Below are positions 1 to 7,583 of a stretch of 47,954 bases of DNA, in pieces. A program made the translations under genes and the position numbers. Numbering within the stretch: the stretch's first letter is position 1; each line of letters begins with the position of its first letter. The stretch is from an uncultured Flavobacterium sp. GTDB taxonomy: Bacteria > Bacteroidota > Bacteroidia > Flavobacteriales > Flavobacteriaceae. The stretch spans positions 1-47,954 of the forward strand of contig NZ_CAMLIX010000008.1 of assembly GCF_946479975.1 (NCBI RefSeq), read 5' to 3'. Under the pieces are notes generated by a model. The model was not told the DNA's origin. It saw only the letters and a list, made by a program, of their open reading frames with translations, and did no database searches.

Positions 1-1325
1 GCTATGATGAAATCTTCGAATTTAGTTTCAAATTTCTCAAATCCTTCAGAGAAATAAACACTCATTTCTACTTCTGTATTATCATTGAATTTTAAGAAGA
101 AAGACTCATAAAGGTATGGTTGTGTAAAAGTTTCACCATTAGAAATCCAATAACCAGATTGAGCATCCCAAACTGGTAAGCGAAATGTGTACTCGCCATC
201 TTTTGCTGAACGCTCTACAATATCAGCGATTTTAGTTCCGTCTTTTTTAGAAACTAAAATTAACTTCATGTTTTTGTTAAAGTTAGCAGCATTTCCTTCA
301 GAGATTTTTTTCTCGTATGCATTTAAAGCTGTGTAATATGCTTTAAAGTCAGTTTTTGGATCGCTGTAATCAGGATATTTTGGATGAGTATTGTTTTTGT
401 ACAAAGCTTCTTTATCAGCAGCTTCAGTTGCTAAATCCATATCAGCTACAATAACGAAATTATCCATCAATTTGAATAAACCGTTTCCTTTTCCTCTGTA
501 TTGAACTAATTTATCGTTATCCAATAAACCGTCGATGTTTGCACTACTTCCAGCATTGAAATCGATAAGAGATTTACCATTAAAAACAAGAGAAGCTTTT
601 GCTGTGTTTGCAGTAGCTTTTACGCTGCTCATTTCCCAAGTGTAACCGTCGTTTAATACAATTTTGTATGCAGCTTCAGTTGGAATTTCTTTTCCGTTAG
701 CATATTTTGCAGTTAATCCTAAAGTTGCAGCTTGTGCATTGTCAATTGTTAAAACAGCATCAGATGAAGTTGGAAGGAAGATAGAATCGTAAATACGAAC
801 TTCTCCGTTAGCACTGTTAGCCCATCCATCAAATTGTTTTACTTTAACATCAGAAGAAACTCCTTTTACAGATAAAATAGCATTGTTTGCTGTTTGAGTT
901 TTTTTAGCAGGGAAAACAAATTTTAATTCTGTAGTCGAAGCAGTTTTTACCCAAGTTTTATTTGTGTTGTTCCAAGTGTAAACACCATAAACACCAGAGA
1001 TGTTTAAAATGTCTTCTACTTGATTGTCAGTTTTGCCAGCGAAAATATCAACTTCACTAACATCTAACAATCTTGATAAGTTTTCTAAAGCTTCAATTGC
1101 TCCAGAGCTTTTAGTTTTGTCTAATTGAGTCAACATCTCATTAGCTTCAGCTTCTAATTTAGTTTTTTGCTGAGCAGGAGTAAGAGCTGAGTAAGGTTTT
1201 TTTAGCAGGTCTGCAATTTGTTCTTCAGTAGTTTGTTCTGTTTCTGTTTTTTCGCTGTCGTCGCTAGAACATGAAACCATAAGCTGTGAAGCTACCAATG
1301 ATAGTAAAAGGAATTTTTTAATCAT
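1..1325 (-). CDS. Surface lipoprotein of unknown function (3' end outside the window)
   Basis: Reading the minus strand from the ATG at 1325 gives 441 codons with no stop before the window edge, so the C-terminus is missing. The N-terminus (MIKKFLLLSLVASQLMVSCSS) is a lipoprotein signal peptide with the acylated Cys in VSC followed by SSDD, a common flavobacterial lipoprotein start. About 60 Glu/Thr/Lys-rich residues follow, then a long region rich in beta-strand-like sequence and Thr/Ala/Asn. I recognise no catalytic motif and do not assign a function. It is probably anchored in the outer membrane. It is divergent from the esterase gene at 1551, and the 225 bases between them are AT-rich with no convincing operator. 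Confidence 0.85.
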   Translation of the reverse strand, partial: MIKKFLLLSLVASQLMVSCSSDDSEKTETEQTTEEQIADLLKKPYSALTPAQQKTKLEAEANEMLTQLDKTKSSGAIEALENLSRLLDVSEVDIFAGKTDNQVEDILNISGVYGVYTWNNTNKTWVKTASTTELKFVFPAKKTQTANNAILSVKGVSSDVKVKQFDGWANSANGEVRIYDSIFLPTSSDAVLTIDNAQAATLGLTAKYANGKEIPTEAAYKIVLNDGYTWEMSSVKATANTAKASLVFNGKSLIDFNAGSSANIDGLLDNDKLVQYRGKGNGLFKLMDNFVIVADMDLATEAADKEALYKNNTHPKYPDYSDPKTDFKAYYTALNAYEKKISEGNAANFNKNMKLILVSKKDGTKIADIVERSAKDGEYTFRLPVWDAQSGYWISNGETFTQPYLYESFFLKFNDNTEVEMSVYFSEGFEKFETKFEDFII

Positions 1326-1550
1326 AAATGTGGTATTTAATTAAATTTGGATTTTAAATCAATTTCTTGTTTTGATTTTTGTAGTGCGAATGTACAGTTT
1401 CAAATTATGAAATACTTACGGGAAACCGTAAAAGTGTAAACTTTTTTCTATTAATTTTTATTGACTTAAAATTATATTCCAAAAGTATTCTGTAACAGAT
1501 TAATAGATAAGTTTTTTTAAATTTGCGATACAATACAAAAACAAACAACA

Positions 1551-2315
1551 ATGCTTTACTCAAAAATAGAAGGCGAAGGGAAACCTTTTGTCATTATGCA
1601 CGGATTTCTTGGAATGTCAGATAACTGGAAAACCTTGGCGGGTCAATATGTAGAAGCTGGATTTCAAGTTCATATTTTAGATCTTAGAAATCACGGACGC
1701 AGTTTTCATTCAGACGAATGGAGTTATGAAGCAATGGTTCAAGATGTTTATGAATACTGTCAGGCAAATAATCTAACAAGAATCGATATGCTTGGACATT
1801 CGATGGGAGGAAAAGTGGCAATGCTATTTGCTACGACACATCCAGAAATTGTAGATAAATTAATTGTAGCAGATATAGGACCGAAGTTTTACAAACAACA
1901 CCATCAAGATATTTTGGCAGGATTAAATGCAGTCGATTTTTCTTTAAAACCAAGTCGGAGTGATGTTGAAGAAATTGTTTCTCAATATGTGTCAGATTTT
2001 GGAACACGCCAATTTTTATTAAAAAACCTATACTGGAAAGAACCAGGTCAATTGGCTTTTAGATTTAATTTAGAAGCTTTCAATAATAATCTAGACGCAA
2101 TAGGAAAACCTTTAGCAGAAGGTTTAGTTTTTAATAATCCTACCTTATTTATAAGAGGAGGAAATTCGGGCTACATTCAAGACTCAGATCTGGATGCAAT
2201 TCGAGAGCATTTTCCAAATTTACAATTAGAAACAATTCCAAATGCAGGACATTGGCTTCATGCCGAAAACCCGAAACTGTTTTTCGAATTTACCACTACG
2301 TTTTTAAAAGAGTAG
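1551..2315 (+). CDS. Alpha/beta-fold hydrolase, YbfF-like esterase
   Basis: A 254-residue cytoplasmic alpha/beta hydrolase of the YbfF type, predicted to hydrolyse acyl esters or thioesters; the natural substrate is unknown. The oxyanion-hole segment MHGFLG lies near residues 16-21, the DLRNHGRS strand-loop typical of this family near 44-51, the nucleophile elbow GHSMGG puts Ser at 84, and the C-terminal NAGHWLHAE supplies His at 234. The length fits the family and there is no signal peptide. A -7-like box TAAATTTG lies at 1518-1525, 25 bases before the ATG. The gene appears to be transcribed alone. Family assignment is firm, substrate is not. Confidence 0.9.
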   Translation: MLYSKIEGEGKPFVIMHGFLGMSDNWKTLAGQYVEAGFQVHILDLRNHGRSFHSDEWSYEAMVQDVYEYCQANNLTRIDMLGHSMGGKVAMLFATTHPEIVDKLIVADIGPKFYKQHHQDILAGLNAVDFSLKPSRSDVEEIVSQYVSDFGTRQFLLKNLYWKEPGQLAFRFNLEAFNNNLDAIGKPLAEGLVFNNPTLFIRGGNSGYIQDSDLDAIREHFPNLQLETIPNAGHWLHAENPKLFFEFTTTFLKE

Positions 2316-2448
2316 TGCGCGCATTTTTATAACCATAATATTAAAAGGATTATTTAGATTTTTTTCAATCTTTAAACTTAATCCGTTTTAACCTTTTAAA
2401 TTGTGGCAAAAAATAGTAATTTTAATTAAAATTTAAACCCGAGAAACC

Positions 2449-2793
2449 ATGAAATTATTACTTAGACTCCTCGTTACTGCTGCCTTAGTATTGCTATTAT
2501 CAAACCTTTTAACAGGCGTTCATGTAGCTAGTTTTGGTACCGCTGTTATTGTTGCAGTAGTTTTAGGATTGCTGAATCTTTTTATAAAACCAATTTTAGT
2601 GCTCTTAACTCTGCCTGTAACAGTAGTCACTTTAGGATTGTTCTTATTGGTAATAAATGCGATAATAATTCTCTTATGTACCAATATCGTTGGCGGTTTT
2701 GCAGTCAATTCATTCTGGACGGCATTAATTTTCAGTGTTATTTTATCTGTTCTGCAATCTATCACATACAAAATACTAGGAGACGATAAATAA
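2449..2793 (+). CDS. Small four-helix membrane protein (phage-holin IV-like family)
   Basis: A 114-residue protein made almost entirely of four hydrophobic segments (about residues 3-25, 27-48, 54-78 and 86-108) separated by short polar turns, with the NLFIKPIL motif near 43-50. This matches the widespread bacterial family labelled 'phage holin family protein' or four-TMS superfamily IV holin. That label is historical: no endolysin, phage structural gene or integrase lies nearby, so this is most likely a chromosomal inner-membrane protein of unknown role. It sits alone between the esterase and trigger factor genes. Confidence 0.85.
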   Translation: MKLLLRLLVTAALVLLLSNLLTGVHVASFGTAVIVAVVLGLLNLFIKPILVLLTLPVTVVTLGLFLLVINAIIILLCTNIVGGFAVNSFWTALIFSVILSVLQSITYKILGDDK

Positions 2794-2841
2794 AACAAAT
2801 TGAGCGTGTTAAAACTGCTTCAAATACAATAGATTAAAAAC

Positions 2842-2872
2842 TTGGCTGGGTTGCAAAAATTTTATAATTTTG
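2842..2872 (+). promoter_or_regulatory. tig promoter (TTG-N20-TAATTTTG)
   Basis: TTG at 2842-2844 is followed after 20 bases by TAATTTTG at 2865-2872, a full match to the Bacteroidota -33/-7 pattern. The expected transcription start is near 2879, which leaves a leader of about 28 bases before the tig ATG. Confidence 0.7.
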
Positions 2873-2878
2873 CAACCC
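2848..2878. promoter_or_regulatory. Palindrome across the tig promoter (candidate operator)
   Basis: The arms GGGTTGCAAAA (2848-2858) and TTTTGCAACCC (2868-2878) are perfect 11-base reverse complements separated by nine bases. The right arm overlaps the -7 box and the left arm fills the spacer, so a bound protein would block polymerase. It is not a terminator for the upstream gene, because no T-tract follows and the -7 box lies inside it. The binding protein is unknown. Confidence 0.5.
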
Positions 2879-2906
2879 AATTTTATTATGTAAATTAAAG
2901 AAGAAG

Positions 2907-4229
2907 ATGGATATTAAAAGAGTAGCAATAGACGCTGTAAACGAGACAATCGTTATGAACGTTGTTCATATGGATTATAAAGGTCAAGTAGCAAAGAGAA
3001 TTAACGAAAAAATGCCTTTAGCACAAGTTAAAGGATTTAGAAAAGGGGCTGTGCCTAAAGATCTTGTTGAAAAACAATACGGAAAAGCTATTAAGCAAGA
3101 AGAGATCAAAAAAGTAGTTGATTTGGCTTTAGAGCGTTTTATTCAATCTGAAAGATTAAACCTTTTAGGAACTCCTATTGCAAAAGAAAACGCAGACATC
3201 AACTGGGATGCAGAAGAATTAACTTTTGAATATGAAATTGGTTTAGTACCAAACTTCGAAATTGATCTTGAAGCTAAAAACAATATCGTAAAATATATCG
3301 TTACTGCTGATGATAAATTAATCGACGGACAAGTAGAGCGTATCCAAAAACAATTCGGAAAAGCAATTCCTCAAGATAAAGTTGAAGCAGATTCAGATTT
3401 AACTGGAACTTTCTCAAACGAAGAAAAAGGAATCAACAATACTACTACAATTGCAGTTGGAGCTTTTAGTAAAGAAGCTGGACAAAAATTCGTAGGTAAA
3501 AAAGTTGGAGATGTTGTTACAGTAAGCACAAAAGGTTTATTTGACGATGATCACCAATTAATGGATTACTTAAAAGTAGCTCATGATGACGTTCACGGTT
3601 TAGATGTTGAAGTAAACTTCACAATCGAAGCAATCAACGGTTCTGAGCCAGCTGAATTAAACCAAGAATTATTCGACAAACTTTTTGGTGAAGGAAATGT
3701 AGCTTCTTTAGAAGACTTAAAAGCTAAAATTAAAGAAGATGCTGAAGCGCAATTTGCACAGCAAGCAGATCAAAAATTATTATTAGACGTTCAAGATTTC
3801 TTGATCGAAAATACAAAATTTGATTTACCAGCTTCATTCCTTAAAAAATGGTTGCAAACTGTTGGAGAGAAAAAATTAACTCCAGAAGAAGCAGAAGTTG
3901 AATACGCAAGATCTGAAAAAGGTTTACGTTTCCAATTAATCGAAGGAAAAGCATTAGCTCAAAGCAACATTCAAATTAACTTTGAAGACTTAAAAGAGTT
4001 TACATCAGGTGCTATCAGACAACAAATGGCGCAATTTGGACAAACAAACCCAACTGACGAAGAAGTTCAAGGAATCGTGGCTAGAGTATTATCTAACCAA
4101 GAAGAAGTAAAAAGACTTTCTGAGCAAGTTGTTGCTGCAAAAATGTTAGAGATCTTCAAAGAAAAAGCTAACCCAACTACAAAAGAGGTTACTTACGAAG
4201 AATTTATCGCTGCATCTTACGGAGAATAA
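2907..4229 (+). CDS. tig: Trigger factor
   Basis: Ribosome-associated chaperone and peptidyl-prolyl isomerase that shelters nascent chains at the exit tunnel. The protein has 440 residues, close to the usual 430-450. The ribosome-binding signature GFRKGAVP sits at residues 43-50, inside the N-terminal domain (about 1-110). The middle FKBP-like region (about 150-245) is divergent in sequence, as in other Bacteroidota trigger factors, and prolyl isomerase activity cannot be assumed. The C-terminal substrate-cradle helices follow and are rich in Glu, Lys and Gln. The gene has its own promoter with an overlapping palindrome, and a strong terminator after the stop. It lies just upstream of clpP and clpX, the classic tig-clpP-clpX order. 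Confidence 0.97.
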   Translation: MDIKRVAIDAVNETIVMNVVHMDYKGQVAKRINEKMPLAQVKGFRKGAVPKDLVEKQYGKAIKQEEIKKVVDLALERFIQSERLNLLGTPIAKENADINWDAEELTFEYEIGLVPNFEIDLEAKNNIVKYIVTADDKLIDGQVERIQKQFGKAIPQDKVEADSDLTGTFSNEEKGINNTTTIAVGAFSKEAGQKFVGKKVGDVVTVSTKGLFDDDHQLMDYLKVAHDDVHGLDVEVNFTIEAINGSEPAELNQELFDKLFGEGNVASLEDLKAKIKEDAEAQFAQQADQKLLLDVQDFLIENTKFDLPASFLKKWLQTVGEKKLTPEEAEVEYARSEKGLRFQLIEGKALAQSNIQINFEDLKEFTSGAIRQQMAQFGQTNPTDEEVQGIVARVLSNQEEVKRLSEQVVAAKMLEIFKEKANPTTKEVTYEEFIAASYGE

Positions 4230-4252
4230 TTTCTAAAGAAACAAATATATTG

Positions 4253-4290
4253 GAGCGTCAGGATTTTTTTTCTGACGCTCTTTTTGTTTT
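4253..4290 (+). terminator. Rho-independent terminator after tig
   Basis: A perfect nine-base stem GAGCGTCAG / CTGACGCTC (4253-4261 and 4272-4280) with a ten-base loop is followed by TTTTTGTTTT. It separates tig from the clpP transcription unit. Confidence 0.9.
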
Positions 4291-4312
4291 AATTTATATT
4301 TTGACTACTTTT

Positions 4313-4458
4313 CAGGAGCTAATCCAGCTATTCGTTACAAGTTTTTTCATTCCTGCCTTTTTTTGTAAGGTATAAAAAGAGCTTCCGTTGGTCGCTTTTT
4401 TCTACCAACAAAAAATAGTTGTCATTTCAAAAAGCTTTTCACTGCTATCTGGGCTAGA
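4313..4458 (+). repeat. Intergenic repeat element, first copy (divergent)
   Basis: Most of the 319-base tig-clpP gap is a non-coding element with the arrangement: AATCCAGCTATTCGTTACAA near its start, a central T-rich and A-rich hairpin region, then AAAGCTTTTCACTGCTATC and TGGGCTA at its end. The same arrangement, inverted, occurs at 7481-7545. From memory, Flavobacterium genomes contain many such elements with a 'CCGCTATCCG ... CTGCTATCGGGGCTA' frame. I see no ORF in it. The equivalence of the two copies rests on flanking-motif similarity, not an alignment. Confidence 0.55.
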
Positions 4459-4469
4459 AATAAGACATA

Positions 4470-4501
4470 TTGACATCCTTTATAAAAAGGTACGACCTTT
4501 G
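4470..4501 (+). promoter_or_regulatory. Probable clpP promoter with a small palindrome
   Basis: TTG at 4470-4472 and GACCTTTG at 4494-4501 (one mismatch to TAnnTTTG) are 21 bases apart. The palindrome AAAGGT-ACG-ACCTTT at 4486-4500 overlaps the -7 box. The expected start is near 4508, about 40 bases before the clpP ATG. Confidence 0.4.
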
Positions 4502-4548
4502 TGGAGATTAAGAAAAATATACACCAATAAAACGTAAAACAAATACAT

Positions 4549-5223
4549 ATGAACTACGGTAAAGAATTCAAAAAATTTGCTACAAAGCACCAAGGAGTAA
4601 ACGCAATGTATTACGATAAAATCGTTGCTGCGATGAATCCAACAAACATGACTCCATATATTATCGAAGAACGCCAGTTGAATATTTCTCAACTAGACGT
4701 ATTTTCTAGATTAATGATGGACAGAATCATCTTTTTAGGAACAGGTATCGACGATCAAATCGCAAATATCGTTCAAGCTCAATTGTTATTTTTAGAAAGC
4801 GCTGACGCATCAAAAGATATTCAAATTTACTTAAACTCTCCAGGAGGAAGTGTTTATGCAGGTTTAGGAATTTACGATACAATGCAGTACATCAAACCAG
4901 ACGTAGCTACAATTTGTACAGGTATGGCCGCTTCTATGGGAGCAGTTTTATTATGCGCAGGAGCAGCAGGAAAACGTTCTGCGTTGCCTCACTCAAGAGT
5001 AATGATTCACCAGCCATCTGGAGGAGCACAAGGTGTTGCAACAGATATGGAAATCAACTTACGCGAAATGTTGAAATTGAAAGATGAATTATACAACATC
5101 ATTTCACAGCATTCTGGACAATCTTTCGAAAGAGTTCACAAAGACAGTGAGCGTGATTACTGGATGAAAGCAGACGAAGCAAAAGAATACGGAATGATTG
5201 ATGAAGTATTAAGAAGAGGATAA
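4549..5223 (+). CDS. clpP: ATP-dependent Clp protease proteolytic subunit
   Basis: Serine protease subunit that forms the two-ring, 14-subunit chamber; it is fed by ClpX, encoded next. The 224-residue protein carries the catalytic triad Ser129 (in GMAASMGA), His154 (in MIHQPSGG) and Asp203 (in SERDYW). The first ~35 residues precede the mature core and probably contain a propeptide. ATG 4549 is the first start after the promoter and matches the N-terminus I remember for flavobacterial ClpP (NYGKEFKKFATKH). clpX follows after 213 bases with its own -7 box, so the two genes can be transcribed separately. Confidence 0.97.
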   Translation: MNYGKEFKKFATKHQGVNAMYYDKIVAAMNPTNMTPYIIEERQLNISQLDVFSRLMMDRIIFLGTGIDDQIANIVQAQLLFLESADASKDIQIYLNSPGGSVYAGLGIYDTMQYIKPDVATICTGMAASMGAVLLCAGAAGKRSALPHSRVMIHQPSGGAQGVATDMEINLREMLKLKDELYNIISQHSGQSFERVHKDSERDYWMKADEAKEYGMIDEVLRRG

Positions 5224-5250
5224 TTTTCTTAAAGTTCAATTTGTTTCAGG

Positions 5251-5288
5251 TTTCAAGTTTAAAGTTGAGTTAACTTGAAACTTTAAAC
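5251..5288. repeat. Nested inverted repeats between clpP and clpX
   Basis: TTTCAAGTT (5251-5259) pairs with AACTTGAAA (5272-5280), and GTTTAAAGTT (5257-5266) pairs with AACTTTAAAC (5279-5288). The two hairpins overlap and are mutually exclusive. They lie just downstream of the clpP stop and may end its transcript, but there is no clear T-tract, so I call this a repeat. Confidence 0.5.
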
Positions 5289-5348
5289 ATGACACAAGGC
5301 TTTTGCCGAACTGGCGAAGCAAACTTCAAACAAAAAAAATATAAAATA

Positions 5349-5432
5349 TTAAGCTGCAAAGAAGTTAAGTTTTTAAGTTTTAGATTAAAAAGCTTAGAAA
5401 CTTATTATCTTTGCGGCTTAGTAACTTAAATA
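5349..5432 (+). promoter_or_regulatory. clpX promoter inside an octamer-periodic array
   Basis: The -7 box TATCTTTG lies at 5406-5413, 23 bases before the clpX ATG. It is embedded in consecutive 8-base units from 5393: CTTAGAAA, CTTATTAT, CTTTGCGG, CTTAGTAA, CTTAAATA. An inverted, weaker counterpart (TTAAGCTGCAAAGAAG and TTAAGTTT twice) lies at 5349-5380, which makes the whole region an imperfect palindrome. No TTG is found at -33. Confidence 0.55.
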
Positions 5433-5436
5433 AAGA

Positions 5437-6669
5437 ATGGCAAAAGTAGTATTAGAATGTTCGTTTTGTGGAAGAAAAAAGCCAGAAACTAATTTATTAA
5501 TTGCAGGCATCAATGCACACATTTGTGATAAATGTATTGAGCAGGCACACGGAATTGTATTAGAAGAATTAAAATCTAGTGGAAGCGCAAAACATATTGG
5601 GGACTTAATTTTAAAGAAACCAAAAGAAATTAGAGCTTTCTTAGATCAATATGTTATTGGTCAGGATCAGACAAAAAAAGTGATGTCAGTTGCGGTTTAC
5701 AATCACTACAAACGTTTAATGCAACAGCAATTAGATGATGAAGTAGAGATTGAAAAAAGTAACATCATCATGGTGGGTCAAACCGGAACAGGAAAAACAT
5801 TAGTAGCAAAAACAATTGCAAAAATGTTAGACGTTCCGTTGGCAATTGTTGATGCAACAGTTTTGACAGAAGCAGGTTATGTTGGAGAAGATGTTGAAAG
5901 TATTTTAACTCGTCTGCTTCAAGCTGCAGATTACGACGTGGCAAAAGCAGAAAGAGGAATTGTATTTATTGATGAAATTGATAAAATTGCTCGTAAAAGC
6001 GATAATCCATCTATAACACGTGATGTTTCTGGAGAAGGTGTTCAACAGGCTTTATTAAAATTATTAGAAGGAACAGTTGTAAACGTACCGCCAAAAGGAG
6101 GACGTAAACATCCAGACCAAAAATTTGTTGAGGTAAATACTCAAAACATTCTGTTTATTGCAGGAGGAGCTTTTGATGGTGTTGAGCGTATTATTTCAAA
6201 ACGTTTAAACCGTCAGGCTGTGGGTTATTCAACTTCTAAAAATGTAGACAATATCGACAAAGACAATTTGTTGCAATATATTATCCCAAAAGACATTAAA
6301 GATTTTGGTTTGATTCCAGAGATTATTGGTCGTCTGCCAGTTCTAACGCACATGGATCCTTTGGATAAAGAAACACTTCGTGCAATTTTGACACAGCCTA
6401 AAAATGCATTGATAAAACAATATCAAAAATTATTTTTAATGGATGATGTTGAATTTACAATTACAGACGAAGCTTTAGATTTTATTGTAGATAAAGCTTT
6501 AGAATACAAATTAGGAGCTCGTGGATTACGTTCATTATGCGAAGCTATCTTAACAGATGCGATGTATGAACTACCAACTTCTGATGATACAACGCTGACA
6601 ATCGATAAAGAATATGCAGAACATACGTTAAGCAAAAACTTATTGAAGCGTATGGAAATTGCGTCTTAA
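5437..6669 (+). CDS. clpX: ATP-dependent Clp protease ATP-binding subunit ClpX
   Basis: AAA+ unfoldase that recognises tagged or damaged proteins and threads them into ClpP. The protein has 410 residues. The N-terminal zinc domain has Cys8, Cys11, Cys30 and Cys33. Walker A is GQTGTGKT at 114-121, the pore loop GYVG at 147-150, Walker B IVFIDEID at 175-182, the RKH loop at 223-225 and sensor 2 GARGLR at 360-365. The ClpP-docking loop reads VGY (262-264) in place of the enterobacterial IGF, a variant I recall from other Bacteroidota. A terminator follows the stop. Confidence 0.98.
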   Translation: MAKVVLECSFCGRKKPETNLLIAGINAHICDKCIEQAHGIVLEELKSSGSAKHIGDLILKKPKEIRAFLDQYVIGQDQTKKVMSVAVYNHYKRLMQQQLDDEVEIEKSNIIMVGQTGTGKTLVAKTIAKMLDVPLAIVDATVLTEAGYVGEDVESILTRLLQAADYDVAKAERGIVFIDEIDKIARKSDNPSITRDVSGEGVQQALLKLLEGTVVNVPPKGGRKHPDQKFVEVNTQNILFIAGGAFDGVERIISKRLNRQAVGYSTSKNVDNIDKDNLLQYIIPKDIKDFGLIPEIIGRLPVLTHMDPLDKETLRAILTQPKNALIKQYQKLFLMDDVEFTITDEALDFIVDKALEYKLGARGLRSLCEAILTDAMYELPTSDDTTLTIDKEYAEHTLSKNLLKRMEIAS

Positions 6670-6719
6670 AGTAACCAAATAACTTGTCAAAGTTTGAAGC
6701 TTTGATAAAGCTCAATTAT

Positions 6720-6751
6720 AAACCTGTTCAATTTTTTGAACAGGTTTTTTT
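6720..6751 (+). terminator. Rho-independent terminator after clpX
   Basis: A perfect 11-base stem AAACCTGTTCA / TGAACAGGTTT (6720-6730 and 6737-6747) with a six-base loop runs into a T-tract. Confidence 0.9.
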
Positions 6752-6799
6752 ATACTTTTTAAATTCAATTTTCGTTTATCTTTTTGTGTAATTTTAAGC

Positions 6800-7444
6800 A
6801 TGAAAAATATGATTCTTCTACTTTGTCTTAGCTTGCTTTTTTCTTGTAATAAAGAAAACAAACCAACAGTTTTATCCCAAAATAAAACTGAAATTGTTGT
6901 AGCAGAAAAAGCACGTGTAGAAATTAATTATAGTGATTATTACAAAGAAGCAGAGCAATACTGCAAGACAAATAAACTCAATCAAAATAAATTTATATTG
7001 ATTGATCTTGGAGTTCATTCTGGTTATAAAAGATTTTTTGTTTATGATTTTAAAAAGAAAGAAATCTCAAAAACTTATATGGTAAGTCATGGCTGTGGCG
7101 ACAATCAATGGGGAAAAACATCATCTAAAGAAAAACCGCAGATCAGTAACGAGTTCGATTCGCATTGTTCTTCGCTTGGAAAATATGTGATTTTAGATCG
7201 TGGCGTGAGTCAGTGGGGAATAAAAGTTAATTATATTTTGCAGGGAAAAGACAAAACAAATTCAAATGCCAGAAGTCGGGCGATTGTGTTGCATTCTTGG
7301 GATGCAATTCCAAATGATGAAGTTTTTCCTCAAGGCGCTCCCGAAGGCTGGGGTTGTCCGGCAGTTTCCAACGAAGGCATGAAAGAAATAGATGAACTTT
7401 TGAAAAGCAACAAAAAAGTGCTAATGTGGATTATTAAGACCTAA
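6800..7444 (+). CDS. Murein L,D-transpeptidase catalytic domain lipoprotein (YkuD_2 type)
   Basis: A 214-residue lipoprotein: signal peptide with lipobox LLFSC, acylated Cys16. The rest resembles the 'murein L,D-transpeptidase catalytic domain family' (YkuD_2): a VSHGCG motif near 96-100, HCSSLGKYV near 122-130, His165 in VLHSWDA and the presumed nucleophile Cys186 in GWGCPAVS. The spacing of His and Cys fits an L,D-transpeptidase, which cross-links peptidoglycan stems or attaches proteins to them. The extra SHGCG cysteine is notable. Action would be in the periplasm, tethered to a membrane. It is a single-gene unit with clpX upstream and a repeat element downstream. Activity is inferred from the family only. 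Confidence 0.8.
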   Translation: MKNMILLLCLSLLFSCNKENKPTVLSQNKTEIVVAEKARVEINYSDYYKEAEQYCKTNKLNQNKFILIDLGVHSGYKRFFVYDFKKKEISKTYMVSHGCGDNQWGKTSSKEKPQISNEFDSHCSSLGKYVILDRGVSQWGIKVNYILQGKDKTNSNARSRAIVLHSWDAIPNDEVFPQGAPEGWGCPAVSNEGMKEIDELLKSNKKVLMWIIKT

Positions 7445-7480
7445 CTTTTTAGTGTTTTGAAAATGATTCGCCTCTTTTAA

Positions 7481-7545
7481 CCCTGATCGAAACGGCATCC
7501 TTTTGCTCTGGGGTTCAGAGCAAAAGATATAGTGTAGAGCAGGAC
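7481..7545 (-). repeat. Intergenic repeat element, second copy, with a perfect hairpin
   Basis: The segment holds a perfect 11-base stem CTTTTGCTCTG / CAGAGCAAAAG (7500-7510 and 7516-7526) with loop GGGTT, flanked by CCCTGATCGAAACGGCATC on the left and ATAGTGTAGAGCAGGAC on the right. Reverse-complemented, this matches the frame of the element at 4313-4458. It lies between the convergent genes ending at 7444 and 7584 and may stop transcription from both sides. Confidence 0.6.
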
Positions 7546-7583
7546 TAAAGGTGTTGTGAAAACTAAATTTCTGTTCCTGAAAA

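Noticed and set aside
2449..2793. Phage holin, hence a prophage remnant
   Set aside because: The family name is historical. No lysin, integrase, capsid or tail gene is near, and the gene sits between housekeeping genes.
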